A stretch of 64,000 nucleotides of DNA. It comes from Mycolicibacter longobardus (GTDB lineage: Bacteria; Actinomycetota; Actinomycetes; Mycobacteriales; Mycobacteriaceae). This document shows, piece after piece, positions 25,781-35,137 of the stretch (positions are counted from its first letter, which is position 1; each line of letters opens with the position of its first letter). Location: positions 83,302 through 147,301 of the forward strand of contig NZ_LQPG01000039.1 of the NCBI RefSeq assembly GCF_002102265.1. The letters run 5' to 3'. The notes under the pieces are model-generated. The model searched no databases and had not been told where the DNA came from. It saw nothing but the letters and a program-made list of their open reading frames with translations. The translations under genes were made by a program, and so were the position numbers.

Positions 25781-27880
25781 ATGGAACCGACGAATTCTTC
25801 GCAGTCTGTGAATGATGCTGGCGTCGCTGAATTCGGTGGGCGATTGTCCCGCCGCTCGATGTTGGCCCGGCTGGGCCTGGTCGGTGTCGGTACGGTCGCC
25901 GCCGGCAGTGTGCTCAGTGCGTGCAACTCCAATGGCGGCGGTTCGTCGTCGGACGGCGTGGAAGCGCTGCAGTTCGACAACACCGTCAAGGGCGCCAGCG
26001 ATGCGACCAAGGCCGCCAACCAGAAGGTGCTCGACTCGCTGCCGTTCAACGACCGGTCCGATTTCGAGGACGCCGCCCGTGGTCTGATCGACCGCCCGCA
26101 GACGCTGACGATCAAAAACGACAACGGCGACGTCATCTGGGACATGGAGGAGTACAAGACCTACATCGCCGATGACAAGGATGCGCCCGACACCGTCAAC
26201 CCGAGCCTGTGGCGCAACGCCCAGTTGTGCATGCACTACGGGCTGTTCGAGGTGGTGCCGGACAAGGTCTACCAGGTGCGTGGCTACGACCTGTCCAACA
26301 TCACCTATGTGCAGGGTGACACCGGATGGATCGTGTTCGACCCGTTGATCTCACCGGAGACTGCGAGGGCCGCACATGAATTGGTCACCAAGAACCGTGG
26401 CGACCGGCCGATTCACGCGGTGGTGCACAGTCATTCGCACGTCGACCACTACGGCGGTGTGCGCGGCATCGTCAACCAGGCCGATGTGGACTCGGGCCGA
26501 GTCAAGATCATCGCGCCGGAAGGGTTCGTCGAGCACTCCGTGAGCGAGAACGTGATCGCCGGCAATGCGATGTCGCGTCGCGCGATCTACATGTACGGTG
26601 CGTTGCTGCCACGCAATGCCCAGGGCGGCGTCAACGGTGGGCTCGGCCAAACGACCTCGACCGGCGAGCCCACCCTGATCATCCCGACCGACATCATCAG
26701 CACCACCGGCACCAAGATGACGATCGACGGCGTCGAGATGGAGTTCCAGATGACGCCGGGCACCGAGGCACCGTCGGAGATGAACACCTTCTTCCCGCAG
26801 TTCAAGGCGATGTGGATGGCCGAGAACACCACCAACACCATGCACAACATCCTCACGCTGCGTGGCGCCGTGGTGCGCGATGCCCGGATCTGGGCGCAGT
26901 ACCTGGATGAGACCATCCGCACCTACGGGCCGAACACCGAGGTGAAGTTTCAGAGCCACCATTGGCCGATGTGGAGCAACGAAAAGATCATCGACTACTG
27001 GAAGCGCCAGCGGGACATGTACAAGTACATCCACGACCAGTCGGTGCGGTTGATGAACGAGGGTTACATCGGCTCGGAGATCGCCGAGGAGATCTCGTTC
27101 CCGCCGGAGATCAACGATTTCTGGCCGGACCGTGGGTATTACGGCACGTTGAAGCACAATTCGCGGGCGGTGTACCAGCGCTACATGGGGTGGTACGACG
27201 GCAACCCCTCAGATCTCGACGATCTGCCGCCGGAACCGGCGGCCAAGAAGTACGTCGAGTACATGGGCGGTGCGGACGCTGTCCTGGAGAAGGCCAAGGC
27301 GGATTTCGACAAGGGTGAGTACCGCTGGACGGCGACGGTGCTCAAGCAGGTGGTGTTCGCGAACCCGGAGAATGTCGATGCCAAGAACCTGCTGGCCGAC
27401 AGCTACGAACAGATGGGCTATCAGGCCGAATCGGGACCGTGGCGCTCGGTGTATCTGCAGGGCGCCTACGAGTTGCGCAACGGTGTGCCCACGGCCGGCG
27501 GGGTCGACACCGCGAGTCCCGACACCATCGAGGCGATGCCACCGGAAATGATGTTCGACTACCTCGGTGTGCGGCTCAACGGCCCCAATGCCGCGGGCAA
27601 GAACATCAAACTCAACGTCACATTCGACGATCTGAACCAGGACTACACGCTGGTCGTCGAGAACGGGGTGCTCAACTACGCGCCGGGCACCATCGGCGAT
27701 GCCGATGCCAGCCTCACGCTGACCAAGGACACCATGAACCAGATCCAGATGGGCAACCTCAAGCTGACCGACGGTATCGATCAGAATCAGGTCACCCTGG
27801 ACGGCAATCGCCAATCGGTGGAGGACTTCGTCGGCCTGCTCGACACCTTCCCGTTCTGGTTCAACATCGTCACGCCCTAG
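25781..27880 (+). CDS. alkylsulfatase (SdsA1-like metallo-beta-lactamase fold), 699 aa
   Basis: Hydrolyses primary alkyl sulfate esters to alcohol and sulfate. The N-terminus has a twin-arginine signal (LSRRSMLARLGLVGVG) ending in a lipobox-like LSAC, so export by Tat and possible lipidation are expected. The metal-binding motif HSHSHVDHYGG (~residues 216-221) is intact. The family layout is complete: MBL catalytic domain, alkylsulfatase dimerisation domain (YMGWYDGNPSDLDDLPPEPA) and a C-terminal SCP2-like lipid-binding domain. It diverges from the GMC gene. Its TAG stop lies in the CTAG target of the IS1380 element. ATG 25781 chosen as the first Met before the signal. Confidence 0.93.
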   Translation: MEPTNSSQSVNDAGVAEFGGRLSRRSMLARLGLVGVGTVAAGSVLSACNSNGGGSSSDGVEALQFDNTVKGASDATKAANQKVLDSLPFNDRSDFEDAARGLIDRPQTLTIKNDNGDVIWDMEEYKTYIADDKDAPDTVNPSLWRNAQLCMHYGLFEVVPDKVYQVRGYDLSNITYVQGDTGWIVFDPLISPETARAAHELVTKNRGDRPIHAVVHSHSHVDHYGGVRGIVNQADVDSGRVKIIAPEGFVEHSVSENVIAGNAMSRRAIYMYGALLPRNAQGGVNGGLGQTTSTGEPTLIIPTDIISTTGTKMTIDGVEMEFQMTPGTEAPSEMNTFFPQFKAMWMAENTTNTMHNILTLRGAVVRDARIWAQYLDETIRTYGPNTEVKFQSHHWPMWSNEKIIDYWKRQRDMYKYIHDQSVRLMNEGYIGSEIAEEISFPPEINDFWPDRGYYGTLKHNSRAVYQRYMGWYDGNPSDLDDLPPEPAAKKYVEYMGGADAVLEKAKADFDKGEYRWTATVLKQVVFANPENVDAKNLLADSYEQMGYQAESGPWRSVYLQGAYELRNGVPTAGGVDTASPDTIEAMPPEMMFDYLGVRLNGPNAAGKNIKLNVTFDDLNQDYTLVVENGVLNYAPGTIGDADASLTLTKDTMNQIQMGNLKLTDGIDQNQVTLDGNRQSVEDFVGLLDTFPFWFNIVTP

Positions 27881-28169
27881 CCTCGATCTTTCATCAGGCC
27901 TGCGATGTGTTGAATGTTTGTGGTCGGGCTGGGTGATCGAGAGGGGTGCAGGTTTGTACCCCGGCGCTGAGTTCCGCCGGTTCTCCTGATCCTGGTCGTC
28001 GGGGTACGGGGTGTGGTTTTAGCCGGGTTGTAATGTGGCCCAGCCATGTTCGATGAGGTGGCTCCATGGCCAGTTCCGTGGCAGTCGCAGCCGCCGACGA
28101 CGTGTAGGCGTCGACCCCGGGCGTAGTGTTCCGGATTTCGCCGGAGCTATTTCCCGGGGCCGCGCCCCC

Positions 28170-28203
28170 GAACCGGACGTGCGACTTTCGCCGCATCCGG
28201 CTC
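28170..28203 (-). ncRNA. group II intron domain V
   Basis: The 34-nt hairpin on the minus strand begins GAGCCGGATGCGGC, has a GAAA tetraloop and closes with GCACGTCCGGTTC. Helix, tetraloop and bulge match the conserved catalytic domain V of bacterial group II introns. Confidence 0.88.
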
Positions 28204-28211
28204 TCCATAGA

Positions 28212-29666
28212 TCACGCTGGGACGGCGAGTGGGTTCCAAGGGGTGGGGATCTTGTTGCCGCGGAAGCGATAGCGCTGGATGGTCATCGCTGCCGGGTGGT
28301 AGAGCCGCACTCCTGCGTATTCCGGTTTCCGGTCTACGTGGTAGAGCCGGAACAGTTCGCGCCTGCGGGTGCGGGGGTGTTTGTCCCGCATCCATCCCCA
28401 GACCCGCCACCGCAGGTAATGCCCGAGGTCGTGGTAGGCGGCGCTGGAACTGCCGTGCCGGAAATACTGCGCCCAGCCCCGGACGACCCTGTTGAGCCGG
28501 TGAAACAGCACGGCCGGGGATTGGTAGGTGGATTGACGTGTGGTCATTGCCTTGATCCGGCGGCGAATCGATTGCATCGACTTGCGCGACGGATAGCTGT
28601 AGACATATGACCGGTGGCTGCCTTTCTGGGTGTGCCGCTGGATGCGGAAGCCCAGGAAGTCAAACCCCTCGTCGATGGAGACGACCTGGGTTTTCTCCGG
28701 GGCCAGACGCAGCCCCATCGTGGCCAGCAGGTCGGCCACCTCGTCTTGCACGTGCACCGCGTGTTCGCGGGTGCCGAACACCATCACCACGAAGTCATCG
28801 GCGTAGCGGACCAGCCGATATGTTGCGCCGCCGCGGCGGCGATGCCGCCGGCGGGCGGTTTCGTTGGTGTGGGCATTCCACCGGGTCTCGAAGTGGTCAT
28901 CGAGAGCCGACAAGGCGATATTGGCCAGCAGCGGCGAGAGGATGCCGCCCTGGGGAGTGCCCGAGACGCTGTGACGGACAAAAGCTGATTCGTCTAGCAC
29001 ACCGGCCTTCAGAAACGCTTTGACCAATCCCAGCACGCGTTTATCGGCGATGCGGCCACGGACCCGACCCATCAGGGCGGTGTGGTCGATCTCGTCGAAA
29101 CACGAGGCGATATCAGCCTCCAGCACCCATCCATATCCGCGGTGGGCGTAGAGGCGGATCGCCTCGATTGCGTCCTGGGCGCGTCGCCCGGGCCGGAACC
29201 CATAACTTGCCGCCGTGAAATCGGCTTCAAAGAGCGGTTCCAGCACCTGTTTGAGCGAGGCCTGCACGACGCGGTCGGCGATAGTCGGGATTCCCAGCTT
29301 GCGGACCTTGCCGCCGGACTTCGGAATCTCGACCCGCCGCGCCGGGGCCGGGACAAAGCTGCGGGACTTCAACTGCTCCCGCAGATCCTCCAAGAACCCC
29401 TGTGCGCCGCCAGCGGAATCTTCGATCGAGCGCACCGTCGCCCGATCAACGCCCGCTGTCTTGGCCCCCCGGTTGTCCCGGACCCGTTCCCACGCCGTCA
29501 CGAGGAAACACGGATCCGCCACGAGGTTGAACACATCATCAAACCGACGACCACCATCGGTGGCCGCCCAACGATGCAGCTTGGTCTGCATACTCAGTAC
29601 CTTCTGGGCCGCCGCGAACGGCCGCTGCAGAGCGGCACCGATATTCACCGGCGCATCTTCTGACAT
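28212..29666 (-). CDS. ltrA: group II intron reverse transcriptase/maturase, 484 aa
   Basis: Reverse transcriptase blocks are clear: GIPTIADRVVQASLKQVLEP, YGFRPGRRAQDAIEAI, ADIASCFDEIDH, HSVSGTPQGGILSPLLANI and the catalytic YADD (LVRYADDFVVMVFG, ~residue 289). The C-terminal maturase X domain follows (PAVLFHRLNRVVRGWAQYF). No HNH endonuclease domain is seen, so it probably retro-homes into single-stranded DNA. ATG 29666 (MSEDAPVN) is preferred over a start 13 codons upstream. It assists splicing and mobility of the surrounding intron. Confidence 0.93.
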   Translation of the reverse strand: MSEDAPVNIGAALQRPFAAAQKVLSMQTKLHRWAATDGGRRFDDVFNLVADPCFLVTAWERVRDNRGAKTAGVDRATVRSIEDSAGGAQGFLEDLREQLKSRSFVPAPARRVEIPKSGGKVRKLGIPTIADRVVQASLKQVLEPLFEADFTAASYGFRPGRRAQDAIEAIRLYAHRGYGWVLEADIASCFDEIDHTALMGRVRGRIADKRVLGLVKAFLKAGVLDESAFVRHSVSGTPQGGILSPLLANIALSALDDHFETRWNAHTNETARRRHRRRGGATYRLVRYADDFVVMVFGTREHAVHVQDEVADLLATMGLRLAPEKTQVVSIDEGFDFLGFRIQRHTQKGSHRSYVYSYPSRKSMQSIRRRIKAMTTRQSTYQSPAVLFHRLNRVVRGWAQYFRHGSSSAAYHDLGHYLRWRVWGWMRDKHPRTRRRELFRLYHVDRKPEYAGVRLYHPAAMTIQRYRFRGNKIPTPWNPLAVPA

Positions 29667-31654
29667 TGCACTCCTTACTGCTGATCTACTGCCGCCCTTC
29701 CCCATGTGACCGGCTTTCCCGAGTCTCGGAGTACTACGGCGGCTCCGCCCCGCTGCACGCCCTCAGTGGGCAATGACACCTACCCGCCGCACCCCTGGCC
29801 GGGATGCGGGAAGGGAAGCCGTGCAACAGTTCCCGTGTTCACGTGTTTCCGATCGACGAGGGCGGCACCCAGCTATACCCCGGTGACCCCGACAGGTACC
29901 CCGCAGCACCTTCCCTGCCGGCAGGCCCACGTCCCTGGCCGGGACGCAAACCGGGCGGTCGTGAATCAAAAGTCTCCGACCGCGCGTCACACACCGACCC
30001 CCATCCGCCAGATTCCGGGTCGGCTCCACCTAACGAGGCCTCAACCACTGGTTCCTTGTGTATGCCTTCTCGTCTTGCTCGCCGCGCGCACAGCCCATCT
30101 GGCAGTACTGGACCGCCGCGGCTTTGTCAGGGCCGCTTGCCACCAAACCCGCTCATTCCCAACAGGTCCGGCTGCCCTCAGCTTCACTCAGATCACTGCG
30201 ATAACCCGAGGATCGGGGTCTCTCACCCCCATTCGGAACACACGCGCCTCACGGCGCACCCTGATCTGATGATGCGCCCGGCCACTGCCAGGAGCCGTAG
30301 TCGGAGGCGTTTGGGTTCCCACCGTCGTACCGGATGGTGGGTGAAAGCCAGGGTTTGGGTCCAGACCAGCAGGTCAGCGGCCAGGCTGATGATCTCGAGC
30401 CAGATCTGGTTGTGGTCGAACCCGTGAAAGGGCAGGTTGGTCAGGCCGGTGTCTTTGAGGTTGCGAATGCGGTCCTCGGCGCGGGCACGCTGGCGGTGGC
30501 GGACCTCCAAATCCGGGATCGACCAGCCGACGGTGTTGGTGGCAAAGCAGGTGACGCGCCAGCCGTTGTCGTCGGTCAGTCGCAGCTGCGCTCCGGGATG
30601 GGGGCGTTCGCGTCGGGCGATGACCCGCATCCCGGCCGGCCAACCCCGCAGCGTGTCGGGCAGATACCGGGTCAACTCGACGACCTGGGCGCCCTCGCGC
30701 GGTGTCCCGTCCCCGTCGAGAGCGGCCCGCCACGCCTGGCGCGGCACCTTCGTGAGGGCTTCGACGATCGGGGGCATGCCGTAGAACCCGACGCTGTAGT
30801 GCAGGCCCAGGTCGGTGATGTGATGCAAGAAGTCCTTAACCCCACCGCCGGTGTCGGTGCGCACCACCACCGCGGCACGCTCGTCGGCGGGCAGCTGCGC
30901 CAGCGCGGCATCCAGCACGGCGATGTGATCGGCGGCGCTGTTGGACCCGGCCGAGCCGGGGCGCAGCAGCCCTGCCAGGACCTCCCCGGAGCCGGCCTCG
31001 CCGTGATCGCAGAACGCCAGCATCGGGTGAAACCCGAACCCGTACTTGAACGTCGGTGTCGCGTGTTCCTTGTCGCTGTGCGCGGTGACCAGGGTGGCGT
31101 CTAAGTCGATGATCACCTGACTGCCTGCCGGTCCGGCGATCGGGCGCTGAGCTGCCCACACCTGTGCACGTGCAGCTGATCGGGCGGTGCGGATCGCGGC
31201 CAGGGCGGCATCAGCATCATCAGCCAGGGCGGCAATCAGTCGTGACACCGTGGCGTCTGAAGCCACCGTCCCGAACAGGTCCGGCTGCGCCCGCACGACC
31301 GCGATATCGGCAGCGCAGTCACCGCCGAGAGCCACCGCGATCGCGAGGTCCACCAGCACCTTGGCCGGGTCGTACACCGCTCGCGATGCCCGCCACGGCG
31401 CCAACGCTGCTGACATCGCCGTATCCAGTCCCGAGCAGCGCAACGTCTGCTTCAGCAGAACCCCACCCGCCGAGGACACCAACGACTCGCGGGTCGCCCC
31501 GACCACCACAGAACCAACTGGGCTACGCTTCACCTACGGAGTGCCTTTTCTCTCGGATTACTTTGGACGTCGCAATCCCAAGTTTTCCAAGTAGGACAGG
31601 CACTTCCGTGCATTACAGGCCCGTGTCACAGGCACACTTCATGAAACGCCGAGG

Positions 31655-31993
31655 CTAGCTGGCGACTGGATGGGGTGCTGGCCTGAAGGTTCAGGCACTG
31701 AGGTTGGCTCGTGCCCGAGGACTCTGCTGCGAAGCGCTTTGTTCTCGATGGGCAACCCGAGCGCCCCCCACCCACGACGACTCACCGCACGCGCAGAGGA
31801 ACTGGTCAACCCGATCGGGATTCCTCCGTTACCCGCGGCCTGACCCGTACGAGTCCGGCGTCGTTCAGCAGCCGATTCCAGCAGCCAAGCGCCGGTATGG
31901 GTGTGTCCCCGCCCGGCAAATCCCACCGAGCCGGCCTTGACACCGATTTGACCGATTGGTAATTTACCGATCGGTCGACGAAAGGGGTTGGCG
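31655..31993. other. intergenic stretch between IS1380 and hydroxylase cluster
   Basis: No supportable gene in about 300 nt. The only distinct feature is the palindromic operator at its right end. Overlapping open frames on both strands here are short and lack ribosome binding sites. The stretch may contain remnants of sequence cut off from a former neighbour. Confidence 0.4.
31950..31976. promoter_or_regulatory. candidate TetR operator of the lipid-oxidation cluster
   Basis: A 27-nt near-perfect palindrome with halves GACCGATTGGTAA and TTACCGATCGGTC around a central T; the ACCGATCGGT half is itself palindromic. It ends 17 nt before the hydroxylase ATG, so a bound repressor would block transcription. 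The TetR gene third in line (32956-33567) is the likely binder. Confidence 0.7.
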
Positions 31994-32911
31994 ATGGGTT
32001 TCGCCGAATCGGTCTGGCATGAGATCCAGAATCCTGTTCTCTACGCGCTTCCGGTCTTTGCGCTGTTCGTCGGGATCGAGGCGTTTCTGTTGCGCCATGA
32101 ACAGCGCCAGGACCTGCGTGGATACTCCGCGATCGATACCCGGACCAGCGTTTCAATGGGCGTGGTGTCATTGCTGTTCACCGCGGTTTCCAAAGCGGCT
32201 ACGCTGATTCTGCTGGTGTTCTTGCATCAGTATGTGGCGCCCTGGCATATTCCGACCGACACCTGGTGGAGTTGGGTGCTGCTGTTCGTGGTGGTCGACC
32301 TGGCCTGGTACGGGTACCACCGGTTCGCCCACCGCGTACGGATCGGGTGGGCCGGCCATCAGGCGCATCATTCCAGCGAGTACTTCAACTTCGGCACGGC
32401 GTTGCGGCAGAAGTGGAACCCATGGTTCGACGCGCTGTTCTGGATGCCGCTGCCGGTGCTCGGCTTCGCGCCGTGGGCGATCTACATCGCGTTCGCGGTC
32501 AACTTGATCTATCAATTCTTCACCCACACCGAGGCGATCGGGCGATTGCCGCGCCCGGTTGAGTTCATCCTGAACACACCGTCGCATCACCGTGTGCACC
32601 ACGCCAGCGATCCCGAGTACCTGGACCGCAACTACGGCGGAATCTTGATCATCTGGGATCGGATGTTCGGTACGTTCCGGCAGGAAGAGCGCACTCCGAC
32701 CTACGGGCTCACCAAGCCGGTCGATACCTACAACGTGTTCAAACTGCAGTACGGCGAGTACGGCAAGATCATCTCCGATGTGCGGCGGGCGCGCCGCTGG
32801 CGCGACAAGTTGGGCTTCGTCTTCGGCCCGCCCGGCTGGTTGCCTGCACACGAGGCGGGTATCGCTGTGCCCCAAACCCCGACGTTCGAGAAAGCTGCCG
32901 TCGGCGAATGA
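31994..32911 (+). CDS. fatty acid hydroxylase/sterol desaturase-family membrane protein, 305 aa
   Basis: Integral membrane di-iron oxygenase. The histidine motifs HRFAHR, HQAHH and HHRVHH (family HxxxH, HxxHH, HxxHH) are all present at about residues 108-205, between four hydrophobic segments (LYALPVFALFVGIEAFLL; WVLLFVVVDLAWYGYH). It inserts a hydroxyl or double bond into a lipid, sterol or alkyl chain. AAAGGGG precedes ATG 31994. It is the first gene behind the palindromic operator and leads the cluster with TetR, FadD, GMC and ALDH genes. Confidence 0.9.
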   Translation: MGFAESVWHEIQNPVLYALPVFALFVGIEAFLLRHEQRQDLRGYSAIDTRTSVSMGVVSLLFTAVSKAATLILLVFLHQYVAPWHIPTDTWWSWVLLFVVVDLAWYGYHRFAHRVRIGWAGHQAHHSSEYFNFGTALRQKWNPWFDALFWMPLPVLGFAPWAIYIAFAVNLIYQFFTHTEAIGRLPRPVEFILNTPSHHRVHHASDPEYLDRNYGGILIIWDRMFGTFRQEERTPTYGLTKPVDTYNVFKLQYGEYGKIISDVRRARRWRDKLGFVFGPPGWLPAHEAGIAVPQTPTFEKAAVGE

Positions 32912-32955
32912 GGTCAACGCTCTGCCCACAGGGCCTGCAGAGGCACAATGCTGTC

Positions 32956-33567
32956 GTGCCGAAAACCAGTGCAGCCGGCTCCAAGGGTGTTCCGCGTGCG
33001 CAACGTGAGCAGCAGATCCTCGATGCCGCGGCCAGCGAATTCAGCCGGTACGGATTCGCCGGCGCCGCCCTCTCCGGCGTCGCCGCATTGGCGGGGGTCT
33101 CCAGGCAACTGGTCCTGAGCTACTTCGGTTCCAAGGACGGGCTGTATGTCGCGTGTGTCGAGCGCGCCGGATCCAATCTGATCGACCGCATCGAGCGGGT
33201 CGTTGCCGCGGGCGAACCGCCCAGGCAGATGGCCACCGCGACGCTGGCCGCGATCTTCGAGGCGCTCGAACACCGGCCGCAAGACTGGAACGTCATCATG
33301 GACCGCACCCAACCGGTGGACGGGACCGCTGACACCGCTGCACAAGGAATCCGCGCGGTGATCGAGGACCAGGCAGCTCGTGGTGTCGCGAACCTCGCCA
33401 ACCTGCATGAGCTCACCGACCCCGAGGACGCTGCGGTGCTGACCGACGTGTGGATCAGCATGGTTACCGCGCTGGTGGACTACTGGCTGCGTCACCCCGA
33501 GCACAGCGCGGCGTCGATGAGCGAACGTAGCAGCCGCGTGCTGACCGCGCTGATCGGTGAGCTGTGA
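32956..33567 (+). CDS. TetR-family regulator, 203 aa
   Basis: Helix-turn-helix region: REQQILDAAASEFSRYGFAG then ALSGVAALAGVSRQLVLSYFG and SKDGLYVACVE. The C-terminal domain is helical with Trp residues typical of hydrophobic ligand pockets. GTG 32956 is the likely start; an ATG overlapping the previous stop at 32908 would add 16 unhelpful residues. It is co-directional with the cluster and probably represses it through the palindrome at 31950-31976. Confidence 0.87.
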   Translation: MPKTSAAGSKGVPRAQREQQILDAAASEFSRYGFAGAALSGVAALAGVSRQLVLSYFGSKDGLYVACVERAGSNLIDRIERVVAAGEPPRQMATATLAAIFEALEHRPQDWNVIMDRTQPVDGTADTAAQGIRAVIEDQAARGVANLANLHELTDPEDAAVLTDVWISMVTALVDYWLRHPEHSAASMSERSSRVLTALIGEL

Positions 33568-33625
33568 GGGACCATTCCCACCCCAGAGATGACCTCGCCA
33601 ACATGGCCCACCCGAAAGTCCGAGC

Positions 33626-35137
33626 ATGGCGAGCCTGAGCGGAAACCTACTTGCGGCCAGCAGCCACTACCCCGACCGCGTTGCCATCCGGGTTGACGAA
33701 CGGACACTCACCTACGCTGAATTCAACAGTGCTGCAGCCTGTTTCGCCACCTTTCTGGAACAGTCTGGGATCAAGGCCGGCGATCGTGTCGGCGTGATGC
33801 TGCCGAACTCACCGGCGTTCGCCATCGTGTTCTACGGCATCATGCACCGGGGTGCGGTGGCCGTACCGATGAATCCGCTGCTCAAGACGCGCGAGGTCGA
33901 GTTCTGCCTGTCCAATACCGGCGCCGCAGCGCTGTTCGCGACACCTACCTTCGCCGGGGAGGCCGAGGCCGCTGCCGCGGCGGTGGGCGCACAGTGCTGG
34001 GTCGTCGACGACACCGGGCTGGCGGAACTGATCGCCGAACTGCCTGAGCGGGACGCCCCGGTGTATCGCGCCGACGACGACGTCGCGGTTGTCCTGCACA
34101 CCTCGGGAACAACCGGTAAACCCAAGGGGGCCATGCTCACCCACGGTGGCCTAGGCCGCAACGCCGAGGTCTGTGTTCGCACACTCCTGCAGGTCGGGCC
34201 GGACGACGTGGTGATCGGCTGTCTACCGCTGTTCCATGTCTTCGGGTTGACCTGCGGCCTCAACTCTGCGGTACTGGCCGGCGCGACGCTGACGCTGATC
34301 CCGCAGTTCGACCCGCATAAGGTACTAAACGTGATCGCGCGCGACGCGGTCACGGTGTTCGAGGGAGTGCCGACCATGTACTCCGCACTGCTCGGCGTGG
34401 CGCACGACGCCGCGCCGGCGTCGACGGGCAGTCTGCGGACCTGCATCTCCGGCGGCGCGGCGTTGCCGGTGCAGGTTCTCACCGACTTCGAAAAGGCCTT
34501 CGGCTGCACCGTTCTCGAGGGCTACGGGTTGTCGGAAAGTTCACCGGTCGCCGCGTTCAACCATCCGGATCGGCCCCGCAAGCCGGGATCGGTCGGCACT
34601 CCGATCGAGGGTGTCGCGATGCGGGTGATCGGCACCGACGGAGCCGAAGTGCCGCAGGGGCAACCCGGCGAAATCCAGATCCGCGGCCACAACGTGATGA
34701 AAGGCTATTGGAACCAACCGGACGCGACGCAAGCCGCTATCACCCCCAATGGCTGGCTCGCCACCGGAGATGTGGGACGCATCGACGAGGACGGCTACTT
34801 CTACATCGTGGATCGGACCAAGGACATGATCATCCGTGGTGGCTACAACGTCTACCCGCGCGAGATCGAAGAGGTGCTCTATGAGCATCCCGGGGTAGCC
34901 GAGGCCGCCGTCATCGGCCTCCCGGACGACTCCCTCGGCGAAGAAGTCGGCGCCGCTGTCGCATTGAAGCATGGGGCGACCACGGACCCGGATGAGTTGC
35001 GCGAGTACGTCAAGGCCCGAGTGGCCGCCTACAAGTATCCGCGCCGGGTCTGGCTGGTCGACGCGCTACCGAAGGGGCCCACCGGCAAGATCCTCAAACG
35101 CGACATCACTATTCCAACAAGCGAAAACAAGCGGTGA
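33626..35137 (+). CDS. fadD: acyl-CoA synthetase (FadD-type), 503 aa
   Basis: Adenylate-forming ligase: activates a carboxylic acid with ATP, then transfers it to CoA. The P-loop-like motif TSGTTGKPKGAML (~residue 160), GYGLSESSPVAAF, the hinge TGDVGRIDEDGYFYIVDRTK and the catalytic Lys in PTGKILKR are all intact. Length is normal. It sits between the TetR regulator and an alcohol oxidoreductase, overlapping the latter by 4 nt, so it probably activates the acid formed by the downstream dehydrogenases. Confidence 0.94.
   Translation: MASLSGNLLAASSHYPDRVAIRVDERTLTYAEFNSAAACFATFLEQSGIKAGDRVGVMLPNSPAFAIVFYGIMHRGAVAVPMNPLLKTREVEFCLSNTGAAALFATPTFAGEAEAAAAAVGAQCWVVDDTGLAELIAELPERDAPVYRADDDVAVVLHTSGTTGKPKGAMLTHGGLGRNAEVCVRTLLQVGPDDVVIGCLPLFHVFGLTCGLNSAVLAGATLTLIPQFDPHKVLNVIARDAVTVFEGVPTMYSALLGVAHDAAPASTGSLRTCISGGAALPVQVLTDFEKAFGCTVLEGYGLSESSPVAAFNHPDRPRKPGSVGTPIEGVAMRVIGTDGAEVPQGQPGEIQIRGHNVMKGYWNQPDATQAAITPNGWLATGDVGRIDEDGYFYIVDRTKDMIIRGGYNVYPREIEEVLYEHPGVAEAAVIGLPDDSLGEEVGAAVALKHGATTDPDELREYVKARVAAYKYPRRVWLVDALPKGPTGKILKRDITIPTSENKR

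Larger units (their letters stand above)
28123..30259 (-). mobile_element. group II intron inserted in IS1380 transposase
   Basis: The 5' end is GTGCGCC (minus strand, from 30259), the usual group II start; the 3' end is near 28123 (CACTAC on the minus strand). Domain V is recognisable at 28170-28203. One reverse transcriptase gene lies inside. The 5' ~590 nt (29667-30259) is structured ribozyme without genes. The G shared by both boundaries makes the exact splice position ambiguous by one base without changing the spliced product. Confidence 0.85.
28019..31533 (-). pseudogene. IS1380-family transposase interrupted by group II intron
   Basis: Exon 1 runs from ATG 31533 to about 30260 (DDE region IIDLDATLVTAHSDKEHATP; FKYGFGFHPMLAFCDHGEAG) and exon 2 from about 28122 to the TAA at 28019-28021, encoding RRRRLRLPRNWPWSHLIEHG. 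Without splicing the frame runs into intron sequence and stops at 30223 after ~18 foreign residues. Joining the exons at the intron boundaries gives 1377 nt, an uninterrupted 458-aa transposase of normal length. It is therefore broken at DNA level but potentially functional after RNA splicing. Confidence 0.85.
27881..31654 (-). mobile_element. IS1380-family element carrying a group II intron
   Basis: Ends are imperfect inverted repeats (CCTCG, 3 variable bases, TTTCAT at 27881 and, inverted, at 31654) flanked by CTAG at 27877-27880 and 31655-31658, the 4-bp duplication expected for IS1380. Total 3.77 kb; removing the ~2.14-kb intron leaves ~1.64 kb, the normal size of the family. The transposase reads on the minus strand and is split by the intron. 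The left boundary coincides with the alkylsulfatase stop codon. Confidence 0.88.

Noticed and set aside
26351..27157. 268-codon open frame antisense to the alkylsulfatase
   Set aside because: The alkylsulfatase on the other strand has all family motifs; the antisense frame is only a by-product of codon bias.
30334..31104. 256-codon open frame opposite the IS1380 transposase
   Set aside because: It overlaps clear transposase sequence and has no start signal or recognisable domain.
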